Below the pieces are notes generated by a model. It worked only from the letters and a program-made list of their open reading frames with translations. It did no database searches and had not been told where the DNA came from. Positions 37,324-45,779 of a DNA stretch of 64,000 bases are shown in pieces; position 1 is the first letter of the stretch, and each line of letters starts with the position of its first letter. Location: NCBI RefSeq assembly GCF_003590875.1, contig NZ_QYUN01000002.1:1736001-1800000 (forward strand), written 5' to 3'. The stretch is from Noviherbaspirillum cavernae (GTDB lineage: Bacteria > Pseudomonadota > Gammaproteobacteria > Burkholderiales > Burkholderiaceae_D). A program made the translations under genes and the position numbers.

Positions 37324-40002
37324 ATGCAGAATTCCGGCTTTCATCGTGCCAATCTCCGCGTGATACTTGCGTGGACGATGCTCAGTGTTTTTCTCGCAGG
37401 CGTGCTGTGGGCCTTGACACTCTCCAAATTGAGCCGCGACAGAGCGGCCCTGACAGACAATGCAATCCGGCAAGCATCGTCATTGTCAAAAACCTATGCC
37501 GAACAGTTGACGAGATCGCTCGAGCAAATCGATCAGGTCACGCTTCATCTCAAGCACTATTGGAGAGTCACGCACGGGTTGGTGAATCTCGAGAAGCAGA
37601 TGCAGGAGGGACTGTTCCCTGTCAGCGCGCATCTTTATGTAACGATTGTCGATCGCAATGGCTGGGTAGCGACAAGTACACTCGACAGCAGCGGCAGCCA
37701 GAATATTTCCGGGCGCGATTATTTCCAGTTCCACAAATCCGGACTTGCCGGCGGTTTGCTGATCAGTGAGCCTGCTCTCGGCCGCCGATACGGCAAGACG
37801 GTAATTCGCTTCTCGCGCCGCCTCGATACCGCCGACGGATCGTTCGATGGCATTGTTCTGGTGGCGGTCGAACCAATCTACCTGGCCTCGTTCACTGATG
37901 AGTCAGGCCTTGGGAAAAGCGATTTTCTTTCGGTTGGAAGGAGCGACGGCTCCTTTCTTGCATCCAAGATGGGCGCGGGCATCCGCTCCATGGAAAACGT
38001 GTTTCGCACGCCTCCCGTGTTCGGCAGCGACAAGGATGTCGTCGCGATGAAGAGGGAGAACTTCATCGATGATCAAGCCCGTATCGTCGCTTGGCAGAAA
38101 CTGAAAAACTACCCGCTCGTGTCTACCGTAGGAATATCCGAGGAGGGCATTCAGGCTTCCTACAAGGAAAGAGCGAAATACTATTGGAGCCTTGCCATCG
38201 CAGGCAGTGTGCTGCTTCTCCTGCTGGCTGCGAGCGGTATCGTGGTGACGACCCGGCTGGCATGGCGAAAGCGCCAGACCGAAAAAATCGAACGTACATA
38301 CCGCCTTGCCACCGACGGCGCGCGTGAAGGTTTCTATATTGTGCGGACGCTCTACGATGAGGAAGAACGTGTAGTCGATTTCCTTGTGGAAGATTGCAAT
38401 GAGCGCGGCGCGACGTATTACGGCATGCTCAGGACGCAGCTCATCGGGAAGAAATTCTCGGAGATGCCGTTCGGTTCCTACCTGTCCGAAGTCGTGAGAA
38501 TTTTTTCCGGTGCAATGCAAACCGGCTTTTATGAAGACGAGTTGAAGGTGCCGGCCGAGAGTCCTCTGCAGGTCGCCTGGGTCCACCGCCGCCTGGTGCG
38601 TTCCGGCGACGGCCTTGCTGTCACGCTGCGTGACATTTCCGACATGAAGGCACATGAGGAAGCCTTGTCGCGTCTGGCAAACATGGACGCCGTCACCGCG
38701 CTGCCCAATCGTCACTGGCTGATGAACCACCTTCCGACCGCCGTCATGCGTGCACGCGAAAGCGGTGCAACGCTGGCAATGCTTTTCGTGGACCTCGACG
38801 ACTTCAAGAACATCAACGACACGATGGGCCATGCGGCCGGCGACGAGTTGCTGCGCGCAGCGGCAGCGCGCCTGCGCTCCGTGATCCGTCCGCAGGACAA
38901 CGTGGTGCGTCTCGGCGGGGACGAGTTCACTGTCATCCTGGAACGCGTGGAGAGCAGCAGCGACGCGGCGCGCGTGGCCGAGCGCATCATCTCGTCGCTG
39001 GATACGCCGTTCGTGCTGGCGGATGCCAGCCTGCACGCCGTGAAGGCATCGATAGGCATCAGCATGTTTCCGCATGACGGCGGCGACGGTGAAACATTGC
39101 TCAAGCATGCCGACATCGCGATGTATGCGGCAAAAGCGAACGGCAAGGGGCAATACGAGTTCTACCGCCCGCAGCTCTCCGAGCGACTCGTGGTCCGGCT
39201 GGACAGGGAGCAGGCGCTGCGCAAGGCGATCGAACTCGACGAATTCGTGCTGTTTTATCAGCCGCGTGTCGATACCTTTACCGGCGAGTTGCGCAGCCTT
39301 GAAGCGTTGGTGCGCTGGATGCATCCGGAGCGCGGACTGGTGCCGCCGCAGGAGTTCATCCCGATGGCGGAAGAGACCGGGCTGATTGTGCAGCTCGGCG
39401 AACTGGTCATCAGAAAGGCCTGCGCGCAATTGGCACAATGGCGCAGGCAGCATCTGCCGGTGGTTCCGGTGTCGATCAATGTGTCGCCGAGGCAGTTCAA
39501 TGAAGGCAACCTGAGCGCATTGTTCTCCGCCTGCATGAGCGAGCAGGATATCGCGCCGTCGCTGATCGAAATCGAGATCACCGAATCGTGCATGATCGGG
39601 GAGGGCAATGCCGTCAACGAGGAACTTTCAGCGATCGAGGCGCTTGGCATCAAACTGCTGGTCGACGATTTCGGCACCGGTTATTCTTCGCTCTCGCATC
39701 TGCAACGGCTCGACTTTGACATCCTGAAGGTCGATCGCGCCTTCACCGCGCAGCTGTGCAACGGCAAGGAAGGCGAGGCGTTCTTCATGGCGATCCTGTC
39801 GATGGCGCACGTGCTCGGCATGGGGGTGGTCGCCGAAGGCGTGGAAACGGCGGAGCAACTGCACGTGCTGCAAGCGTTGTCGTGCAATGAAGTGCAGGGC
39901 TATTTCATTTCGCGTCCGGTGCCGGCAAGCGAAGTACCGGACTTCTTTGCCAGACGCTATCTGTTCCATGCCGAGCATCGCTCGCCGCTGCATGCCGTTT
40001 GA
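37324..40002 (+). CDS. Cache-PAS-GGDEF-EAL c-di-GMP enzyme
   Basis: The 892-aa protein has a membrane segment (~15-35), a periplasmic dCache-like sensor (~40-285), a second membrane segment (~290-315), a PAS-like region (~330-450), a GGDEF domain with intact GGDEF near residue 531, and an EAL domain with EAL near 660, DDFGTGYSSL and EGVET. All catalytic motifs look complete, so both synthesis and breakdown of c-di-GMP are possible; many such hybrids act mainly as phosphodiesterases. c-di-GMP activates PgaC/PgaD in other bacteria, giving a possible link to the pga operon in this window. The start is uncertain, since no clear ribosome-binding site precedes it. Confidence 0.88.
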   Translation: MQNSGFHRANLRVILAWTMLSVFLAGVLWALTLSKLSRDRAALTDNAIRQASSLSKTYAEQLTRSLEQIDQVTLHLKHYWRVTHGLVNLEKQMQEGLFPVSAHLYVTIVDRNGWVATSTLDSSGSQNISGRDYFQFHKSGLAGGLLISEPALGRRYGKTVIRFSRRLDTADGSFDGIVLVAVEPIYLASFTDESGLGKSDFLSVGRSDGSFLASKMGAGIRSMENVFRTPPVFGSDKDVVAMKRENFIDDQARIVAWQKLKNYPLVSTVGISEEGIQASYKERAKYYWSLAIAGSVLLLLLAASGIVVTTRLAWRKRQTEKIERTYRLATDGAREGFYIVRTLYDEEERVVDFLVEDCNERGATYYGMLRTQLIGKKFSEMPFGSYLSEVVRIFSGAMQTGFYEDELKVPAESPLQVAWVHRRLVRSGDGLAVTLRDISDMKAHEEALSRLANMDAVTALPNRHWLMNHLPTAVMRARESGATLAMLFVDLDDFKNINDTMGHAAGDELLRAAAARLRSVIRPQDNVVRLGGDEFTVILERVESSSDAARVAERIISSLDTPFVLADASLHAVKASIGISMFPHDGGDGETLLKHADIAMYAAKANGKGQYEFYRPQLSERLVVRLDREQALRKAIELDEFVLFYQPRVDTFTGELRSLEALVRWMHPERGLVPPQEFIPMAEETGLIVQLGELVIRKACAQLAQWRRQHLPVVPVSINVSPRQFNEGNLSALFSACMSEQDIAPSLIEIEITESCMIGEGNAVNEELSAIEALGIKLLVDDFGTGYSSLSHLQRLDFDILKVDRAFTAQLCNGKEGEAFFMAILSMAHVLGMGVVAEGVETAEQLHVLQALSCNEVQGYFISRPVPASEVPDFFARRYLFHAEHRSPLHAV

Positions 40003-40043
40003 CGCCCATGGCGGATGCGATCCGGTTTGATGAACGGAGCGCG

Positions 40044-42230
40044 TCAGTCGAGATGAAACAGGGTTGCCTGGTCCCCATCACATCTTTCGGATTCGTCGTG
40101 CTCCGACTGCGGTAAAGGGATGAGGATGGACAGCGTCGTGCCGCGCCCTGGCGCGCTGTCGATCGAGAATTCCCCGTCCAGGGCGAGCACGCGCTCCTCG
40201 ATGCCTACCAATCCGAAAGCATTTGCCGCCCTTGGCGACTTGCGGCGCATGCCTATGCCGTTGTCTTCGATGCGCATCACGAGCCGGTCGCACTCCCTGC
40301 GCAGCTCGATGGCAACACGCGTGGCGTTGGCGTGCCGGATGACGTTGGTGAGCGACTCCTGCAGGATGCGGAAAAGGGTGGTGGCGATCGCATTGTCCAC
40401 GTTGAAATCACCATGGTCCATCGTCAGGCTGCATGCGATGCCGGTACGGCGGCCGAAATCCGCCACCTGCCACTCGATCGCTGCGGCAAGTCCGAGATCC
40501 AGCACGGCAGGACGCAGATTGTTGATGATGGTCCGGATGGTCTTGACCGTGGCATCGATGTGCAGCAGTGCCTCGCGCACCCTGGTGTTGAGCCTGGGAT
40601 GCGACTTCCCGGTACGGGCGTCGAGCATGGAGACATCGATGCGCAGCGCCAGCAGGGTTTGCCCGAGTTCGTCGTGGATTTCACGCGCGATGCGCTTGCG
40701 CTCGTCCTCCTTGATCCTGTCCTGATAGGAGGTCAAGTCGCGAAGAAGTTCGTGCGAGCGCTTCAGTTCCTCGACCATGTGCTTGTGCTCGGTGATGTCC
40801 ATGATCGTGCCGCGCAGCAGTGTGGTGTGATCGTCATGACCGGCTCGGCAAATCGTTCGCACCCAGCGCAGCGTGCCGTCGCGTTGCACAATCCGATGTT
40901 CGGCGCTGAATTCATCCGCAGTGGCAATTGCATTCTCCATCCCCCGTTGAATGCGCTGCCTGTCGTTGTCATGGATACGGTAAAGGAAGTTTGCATACTC
41001 CGGGCCTGCGCTCACATTCAGACCGAAGATATGGTACGTCTCGACCGACCAGTTCATTCTTCCGGATCCGGGCTCCAGAATCCAGCTGCCCAAGTGCGCC
41101 ATGTGCTGCGCCTCCGCAAGCCTTGCCTCGCTGGCGCGCAAGCCTTTCGTCATTTCATTGGCGAGCTCGTTGGCGCGCCGGTGCGTGGCCATGAAAAAGT
41201 AATAGATCGAGTACAGCAGAAGCGATGACAGCAGGCAGCCGATCAGCACGAGCCACGGAACGTATGAGTTGAAGCCATTCAGCAAGGCCGCCTTGCGGGT
41301 GACGAATTCGATCTCCCAGAATCGGGGACCGAACGTCATCGAAATTCGCTTCGTGAACACCGCTTCGGATGTCTCCTCGGCCGGTTCGGTATCGCTGTCG
41401 AATAACAAGCGGTCGGGGTCTGTTGTTCCCGATGCGCGTCGGTTGCCGACGTCGCCGATGTCATAAATTCTCAGCCGCATTTGCCCAAGCGCGTCCTTGT
41501 CAATGGCGCCCAGCATCAGGCTGGGAATGTCGATTCTCGCGCCGACCGTTCCGTAATATGCCGCTCGTCTTTCTTCCGTCGCGTCGAGCGACATTCCGCG
41601 TCGGTAGAGCGGCATTCGAATCGATACTCCGATATGTTCTCCGGGCCCCGGAATTGTCGTCAACCTGCCGGAAAAAGACATTTGCCCGCTGTCACGCGAA
41701 ACGGCGAGCGCATTGGCTGCCAAAGTGTTCGATCCAATGTTGAAACCCAGAAAGACGCGATTGCCGTCGAACGGTTCAATAAATGTCAGTACATGATAGT
41801 CGGGCCGCACATCGCCCGGATGGATCGCGAATTCGGGATGGCCGGCAGGTGCAATGCCGGTATCCGCTTGTACGGCGGCTTCAAATGTCTTTTTCTCGCT
41901 CGCCGTGACATGAGTCGCGAAGTTCAGGTTTCTGATTCCCGGGAAGCTCTGCGCGAGGTCGAGCTTGCTGACATAGGCGTGAAACTGGGCGCGTGAAATG
42001 CTGTCGCTGGTGTCGAAGAGGGCCGATGTCCCGCGCAAGACATCGATATAAGCCTGCACGCGAGACTGGATGGTGGTTTGAATGTTCCGGCTGCGGTAGT
42101 CGAACTCCGCTTCGGTCATTTCACTGACCGTCTCGGCCGCAATCAGATAAAGAATGATGGATGTCGCAACGCCCGCCCACCATCCGGCCGAGGTAAGCAG
42201 GGATTTGACAAATCTACTTGAAATCCGCAT
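40044..42230 (-). CDS. CHASE-PAS sensor histidine kinase (NarL/DegS type)
   Basis: A 728-aa kinase: one membrane segment, a periplasmic CHASE domain (~45-290), a second membrane segment (~310-340), a PAS domain (~365-485), a HisKA_3 dimerisation domain with His519 (IAREIHDELGQT), and an HATPase (ESLTNVIRHANA, EDNGIGM, FGLVGIEERV). CHASE domains bind small extracellular ligands such as cytokinin- or peptide-like molecules. No cognate NarL-type regulator is adjacent. It is convergent with the GGDEF-EAL gene, 41 bp apart. Confidence 0.88.
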   Translation of the reverse strand: MRISSRFVKSLLTSAGWWAGVATSIILYLIAAETVSEMTEAEFDYRSRNIQTTIQSRVQAYIDVLRGTSALFDTSDSISRAQFHAYVSKLDLAQSFPGIRNLNFATHVTASEKKTFEAAVQADTGIAPAGHPEFAIHPGDVRPDYHVLTFIEPFDGNRVFLGFNIGSNTLAANALAVSRDSGQMSFSGRLTTIPGPGEHIGVSIRMPLYRRGMSLDATEERRAAYYGTVGARIDIPSLMLGAIDKDALGQMRLRIYDIGDVGNRRASGTTDPDRLLFDSDTEPAEETSEAVFTKRISMTFGPRFWEIEFVTRKAALLNGFNSYVPWLVLIGCLLSSLLLYSIYYFFMATHRRANELANEMTKGLRASEARLAEAQHMAHLGSWILEPGSGRMNWSVETYHIFGLNVSAGPEYANFLYRIHDNDRQRIQRGMENAIATADEFSAEHRIVQRDGTLRWVRTICRAGHDDHTTLLRGTIMDITEHKHMVEELKRSHELLRDLTSYQDRIKEDERKRIAREIHDELGQTLLALRIDVSMLDARTGKSHPRLNTRVREALLHIDATVKTIRTIINNLRPAVLDLGLAAAIEWQVADFGRRTGIACSLTMDHGDFNVDNAIATTLFRILQESLTNVIRHANATRVAIELRRECDRLVMRIEDNGIGMRRKSPRAANAFGLVGIEERVLALDGEFSIDSAPGRGTTLSILIPLPQSEHDESERCDGDQATLFHLD

Positions 42231-42567
42231 GTGGCCGCCACCATCAACAATGTTTGTTGTTTTTGGCGATGCCGCCGTCGAACATTGCGGCAGGCCAAAT
42301 CGGGATTTGAATCAGGCAAGTCTTGCGGCCATTGTATTGCTTACTTGGAACGATTAGTAAGGGGAGTCAATGAATATCTGTCGGACGCCACGGCATGGCG
42401 GTGTTTTATTTATAAAAAGATAATGCCGATCGCCGGGATGGCACGCGAAGGGGCGTTGCCAACTACATGGCTGCTGCCTTTGCGGGCATGCCGGCTGGTA
42501 TTGAACGCTGTGAAAACGATGCAGCAAAAGACTGCTTGCTGGCAGTCATTGCTGCATTTGCCCGGAT
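42231..42567. other. 337-bp intergenic gap
   Basis: I see no gene here. It should contain the kinase promoter (minus strand) and the 3' untranslated part of the lipoprotein gene. Only small symmetric elements occur, such as GCAAG-T-CTTGC near 42317 and CTTACT ... AGTAAG near 42340-42360, too short to name. Confidence 0.4.
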
Positions 42568-42903
42568 TTACTTCGGTGCATCAGGAGATGTGCTTCCGCT
42601 TGCGCCACCAGCCGGACCGCTCATGCTGCCGGATGTGCCGCCGGCGGCACCAGGCGTGGTTTCAGACGTACCCGGTGCAGCGCTGCTCGGGCTTGCGGGA
42701 GCGGGAGGTGTTGGCGTAGCACTTTCAGTACCGGCACTTCCTGTGCTGCCAGGAGCCGACATGCTGCCGCCCGTCGTGCCTGATGGTGCAGAGGGGGCCG
42801 TTGTGCCGGAGGGAGCGGAGGTGGGCGCTTCAGCATCCTTCTTGCCACATGCACTCAATGCAAGAGAGGCGACCAATGCCGCAAGCAATATCGAATATTT
42901 CAT
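42568..42903 (-). CDS. Small low-complexity lipoprotein
   Basis: A 111-aa protein with a lipoprotein signal peptide (MKYSILLAALVASLALSAC, Cys19), then an almost pure Gly/Ser/Thr/Ala/Pro tail (residues 25-111). The tail has no folded domain and probably forms a flexible extension from the membrane. Related low-complexity lipoproteins occur in this order of bacteria without assigned function. The skewed composition makes antisense open frames here. Confidence 0.65.
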   Translation of the reverse strand: MKYSILLAALVASLALSACGKKDAEAPTSAPSGTTAPSAPSGTTGGSMSAPGSTGSAGTESATPTPPAPASPSSAAPGTSETTPGAAGGTSGSMSGPAGGASGSTSPDAPK

Positions 42904-43365
42904 GTCGATTTCCTTTCAAGCAAATCAAAACTACGTGTTCTGCCGATAAACCAGAATCACTCGCGCAAACCTTCAATTCGGTTGGCGATGCACATCGCGC
43001 TCATGAATCGGAAATTTGATTCGGCTTGTATGCATCGCCGGAGACTTGAAGCTTTGTCGCAGCCATGCCGTGTTGCTGCAGAACACGGTTGTCACCCGGA
43101 GTTACTTGTTTTTCGCAGTCAGGAAAACGAGCAGTAGGGACAAGAATTAGAAAGAAGGCATCAATGAGAAGTTTCCGAGAACGGGCGAAATAATATTGCA
43201 ACCGGAAAAATCATGATCGCCAAAAGGCCGTGACGCGATGTTCTTTGCACTATTGCCATGTGCAGAATGCATGTTTTCCCAATGCAGAAGGGAAAGATTC
43301 ATCAAATATCGGAAAAATCAATCAGAAAAAGGGATCAAATTCCACTTGCCGACAGTCTTATGAAG
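42904..43365. other. 462-bp intergenic gap before the cold-shock gene
   Basis: No gene is supported; a 66-aa minus-strand frame at 43001-43201 lacks family features. A perfect GCGATG-CA-CATCGC palindrome occurs at 42985-42998. The right end leads into the cold-shock promoter, and the left end should hold the lipoprotein promoter. Confidence 0.4.
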
Positions 43366-43481
43366 TATAATTTGCGACCGTTGAAGTTTTAGCTAGCAGG
43401 TGCAGTATTTGTCTGTCATTCCTATCTTGCTTCAAGGGATCCACCGGGCAACGTCCCAATTTAACTGAAATAGGAAATGCA
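43366..43481 (+). promoter_or_regulatory. Promoter and ~104-nt leader of the cold-shock gene
   Basis: TATAAT at 43366-43371 is a perfect -10 box; CACTTG 17 bp upstream is a weak -35. Transcription should begin near 43378, leaving a leader of about 104 nt. Long structured leaders are typical of cold-induced csp genes, where the RNA refolds at low temperature. The structure was not computed. Confidence 0.5.
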
Positions 43482-43685
43482 ATGGCAACAGGTACCGTAA
43501 AGTGGTTTAACGATTCCAAGGGTTTTGGTTTTATTACTCCGGATGAAGGCGGCGAAGATTTGTTCGCACACTTCTCCGCAATCCAAAGCAGCGGCTTCAA
43601 GACCTTGAAGGAAAATCAGCGCGTTACTTTCGAAGTGACGACTGGCCCGAAAGGCAAGCAGGCTTCCAACATTCAGCCCGCGTAA
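43482..43685 (+). CDS. CspA-family cold-shock protein
   Basis: A 67-aa single cold-shock domain with the nucleic-acid-binding motifs KGFGFI (RNP1) and DLFAHF (RNP2). It binds single-stranded RNA/DNA and acts as an RNA chaperone. Length and sequence are standard for the family. I cannot say which csp paralog it is. It has its own long leader upstream and terminator downstream. Confidence 0.95.
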   Translation: MATGTVKWFNDSKGFGFITPDEGGEDLFAHFSAIQSSGFKTLKENQRVTFEVTTGPKGKQASNIQPA

Positions 43686-43701
43686 GCTGAATCGTTGAAT
43701 T

Positions 43702-43732
43702 AAAAATCCTCGGTGCGCCGAGGATTTTTTTT
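43702..43732 (+). terminator. Terminator of the cold-shock gene
   Basis: ATCCTCGG and CCGAGGAT pair around loop TGCG (43706-43725), followed by a run of eight T. The leading A run extends pairing with the T run, so it may also work for the convergent LysR gene. Confidence 0.93.
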
Positions 43733-43764
43733 GCCTGTCGTCTGACGCAGTGACCTCGATAGCG

Positions 43765-44670
43765 TCACGTCCTGCGCCAGTATTCTGGCTGCGCATAAGC
43801 GTGCCGCAGAAAATCAACGAATGCCCGGATGCGCAGTGGCAGATGGCGGCGCTGGGCAAACACCGCGTACACATCATTGCCGGGGGCGGCGAATTCATCC
43901 AGCACCGTTACCAGTGCGCCGGACTCGATCGCATTCCCGACTTCCCACATCGAGCGCCATGCCAGTCCCTTGCCCGCGAGCGACCAGTCGTGCAGCACCG
44001 CACCGTCATTGCAGACCATGTTGCCGGTCACCTTCAATGTGACATTTCTGCCGCTCTGCCTGAAGGTCCAGCCGCGCTGGCTGCCTTCACTGCTGATGGC
44101 AAGGCAGTTGTGCTTTGCAAGTTCGTCCAGTGAAACCGGCGCGCCATACCGTTTGATGTAAGCGGGCGAGGCGACCACCACGCGCTTGTTATCCGCCAGC
44201 TTCACGCCAATCAGATTCGAGTCCGACAGGGCCGCGATGCGGATCGCGACGTCGATCCCCTCGCCGATCAAATCCACCACGCGGTCATTGAGGTTGAGCG
44301 TAACCGTGACATCGCGATGTTCGGCCAGGAAGGAGGGCAGCAGGGGGGCAACGTGTTGCCGTCCGAACCCGGCGGGTGCCGAAATCAGCAAATGCCCGCT
44401 GGCTTTTGCGCTGCGTTCCGACACCGCCGCCTCGGCATTCTCAAGGTCCGTCAGGATGCGCTGACAGTCCTCCAGGAACGCCACGCCTTCCGTGGTCAGT
44501 GCGACCTTTCGGGTCGTCCGCTGCAACAGTTTCACACCCAGGCGTTCTTCCAGCGCATCCAGCCGGCGGCCGATCATGGCCGGTGCGATGCCTTCCGCGC
44601 GAGCTGCCGCAGACAGGCTGCCCTTGGCTGCGACGTCAACGAATGTGGAGATTTGCTTGAAATGATCCAT
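43765..44670 (-). CDS. LysR-family transcriptional regulator
   Basis: The 301-aa product has the N-terminal winged HTH (residues 1-60, FVDVAAKGSLSAAARAEG, DALEERLGVKLLQRTTRKV) and the substrate-binding domain (~90-300) typical of LysR regulators. Its close relatives include the CrgA/AaeR-like group. It is divergent from the dehalogenase remnant and the TSUP/glcB genes, which it may have regulated. Confidence 0.9.
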   Translation of the reverse strand: MDHFKQISTFVDVAAKGSLSAAARAEGIAPAMIGRRLDALEERLGVKLLQRTTRKVALTTEGVAFLEDCQRILTDLENAEAAVSERSAKASGHLLISAPAGFGRQHVAPLLPSFLAEHRDVTVTLNLNDRVVDLIGEGIDVAIRIAALSDSNLIGVKLADNKRVVVASPAYIKRYGAPVSLDELAKHNCLAISSEGSQRGWTFRQSGRNVTLKVTGNMVCNDGAVLHDWSLAGKGLAWRSMWEVGNAIESGALVTVLDEFAAPGNDVYAVFAQRRHLPLRIRAFVDFLRHAYAQPEYWRRT

Positions 44671-44814
44671 CGCAAAACACTATTTCACATGATACTAAAA
44701 CGCAAGAATAAAGTGATAATTCATTTTGCTTGTGCGTATTTATATTTAATATACTTTGCTCAGCATTATGAGCAGCACGACACTTCCATTCATCTACAGG
44801 ACTGCACGCGCTCC

Positions 44815-44943
44815 ATGACCATTCAAGCCATTGTCTTCGACGCTTACGGGACACTGTTCGACATGTACTCGATCGGTGTGCTGGCAGAAAAGCTGTTTCC
44901 AGGGCATGGTACGGCGCTGGCCGAAGTGTGGCGCGCGACATGA
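44815..44943 (+). pseudogene. Truncated haloacid-dehalogenase (HAD) remnant
   Basis: The 42-aa frame starts MTIQAIVFDAYGTLFDMYS, the HAD motif I with nucleophile Asp10 (DAYGT), and continues as type II haloacid dehalogenases do to about AEVWR. It then ends (AT, stop). Full-length enzymes are about 230 aa, and no continuation is found in other frames before the next gene at 44987. This is a decayed gene whose 3' end was deleted. A LysR gene divergent from a dehalogenase and followed by glcB is a common order in this group. Confidence 0.75.
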
Positions 44944-44986
44944 CGGCATTATTGAACTATCTTCAAGAAAACAGGAAAGAAAAAGC

Positions 44987-45748
44987 ATGATGAGCAGCTG
45001 GCAAATTGTCTTGGTTGGTTTCGCCGCGTTTTGCGCCGGCGCGATGAATTCCGTCGCCGGCGGCGGCACATTCTTTTCCTTCCCCGCCTTGCTGGCGGCC
45101 GGCGTGCCGCCGATCACGGCCAACGCCAGCAATTCGGTGGCGCTATGGCCGGCAAGCCTGTCCGGGGCATGGGCGTATCGCAAGGAACTGGCGCGTTACA
45201 AGAGGTATCTCATTCCGATGGGGATCGTGTCCCTGATCGGCGGCGTCGGCGGCGGCTTGCTGCTGCTGGCGACACAGGACGCAACCTTTTCGAAACTGAT
45301 CCCGTGGCTGTTGCTGTTCGCGACGGTGCTGTTCGCCTTCTCCGGCAAGATTTCGACATGGCTGCGTGGTGCAGCGCCCGGTGCTCCCAGTAGTGGCCCG
45401 ACGGCCCTTGCGGGGCAGGCTGTTGTTTCGGTGTATGGCGGATTTTTCGGCGCGGGCATGGGCATCATGATGCTCGCGAGCCTGGCGATGGCAGGTCACG
45501 ATGATGTCCACGAAATCAACGCCATCAAGAATCTCTTGTCGGCCATCATCTACAGCGTGACGGTCACGACATTCATCATTGCCGGCGCGGTCGATTGGCC
45601 GTACACGATAATCATGCTCGCCACGGCGACCCTGGGCGGCTATTGGGGAGCAAGCATTGCGCGCAAGATCCCTGCGCTCTGGCTGCGCCGATTCATCATC
45701 GCGGTAGGCCTTGTGCTGACCGTGTTTTATTTCTATAAAACCGTATAA
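44987..45748 (+). CDS. TSUP-family (TauE/SafE) membrane permease
   Basis: A 253-aa membrane protein with about eight hydrophobic segments in two halves, starting [20 protein letters not shown] followed by NSVAGGG, the family signature. TSUP proteins move sulfur-containing or other organic anions such as sulfite or sulfoacetate. AGGAAAG precedes the ATG at 44987. It precedes glcB by 31 bp and may be co-transcribed. The substrate is unknown. Confidence 0.85.
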   Translation: MMSSWQIVLVGFAAFCAGAMNSVAGGGTFFSFPALLAAGVPPITANASNSVALWPASLSGAWAYRKELARYKRYLIPMGIVSLIGGVGGGLLLLATQDATFSKLIPWLLLFATVLFAFSGKISTWLRGAAPGAPSSGPTALAGQAVVSVYGGFFGAGMGIMMLASLAMAGHDDVHEINAIKNLLSAIIYSVTVTTFIIAGAVDWPYTIIMLATATLGGYWGASIARKIPALWLRRFIIAVGLVLTVFYFYKTV

Positions 45749-45779
45749 AAACACACTCACACTCCAAGGATCTCTCTCC

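Noticed and set aside
42231..42719. 162-aa plus-strand frame
   Set aside because: It runs through intergenic DNA and antisense to a low-complexity lipoprotein; no domain.
43001..43201. 66-aa minus-strand frame before the csp gene
   Set aside because: No ribosome-binding site or domain; probably chance.
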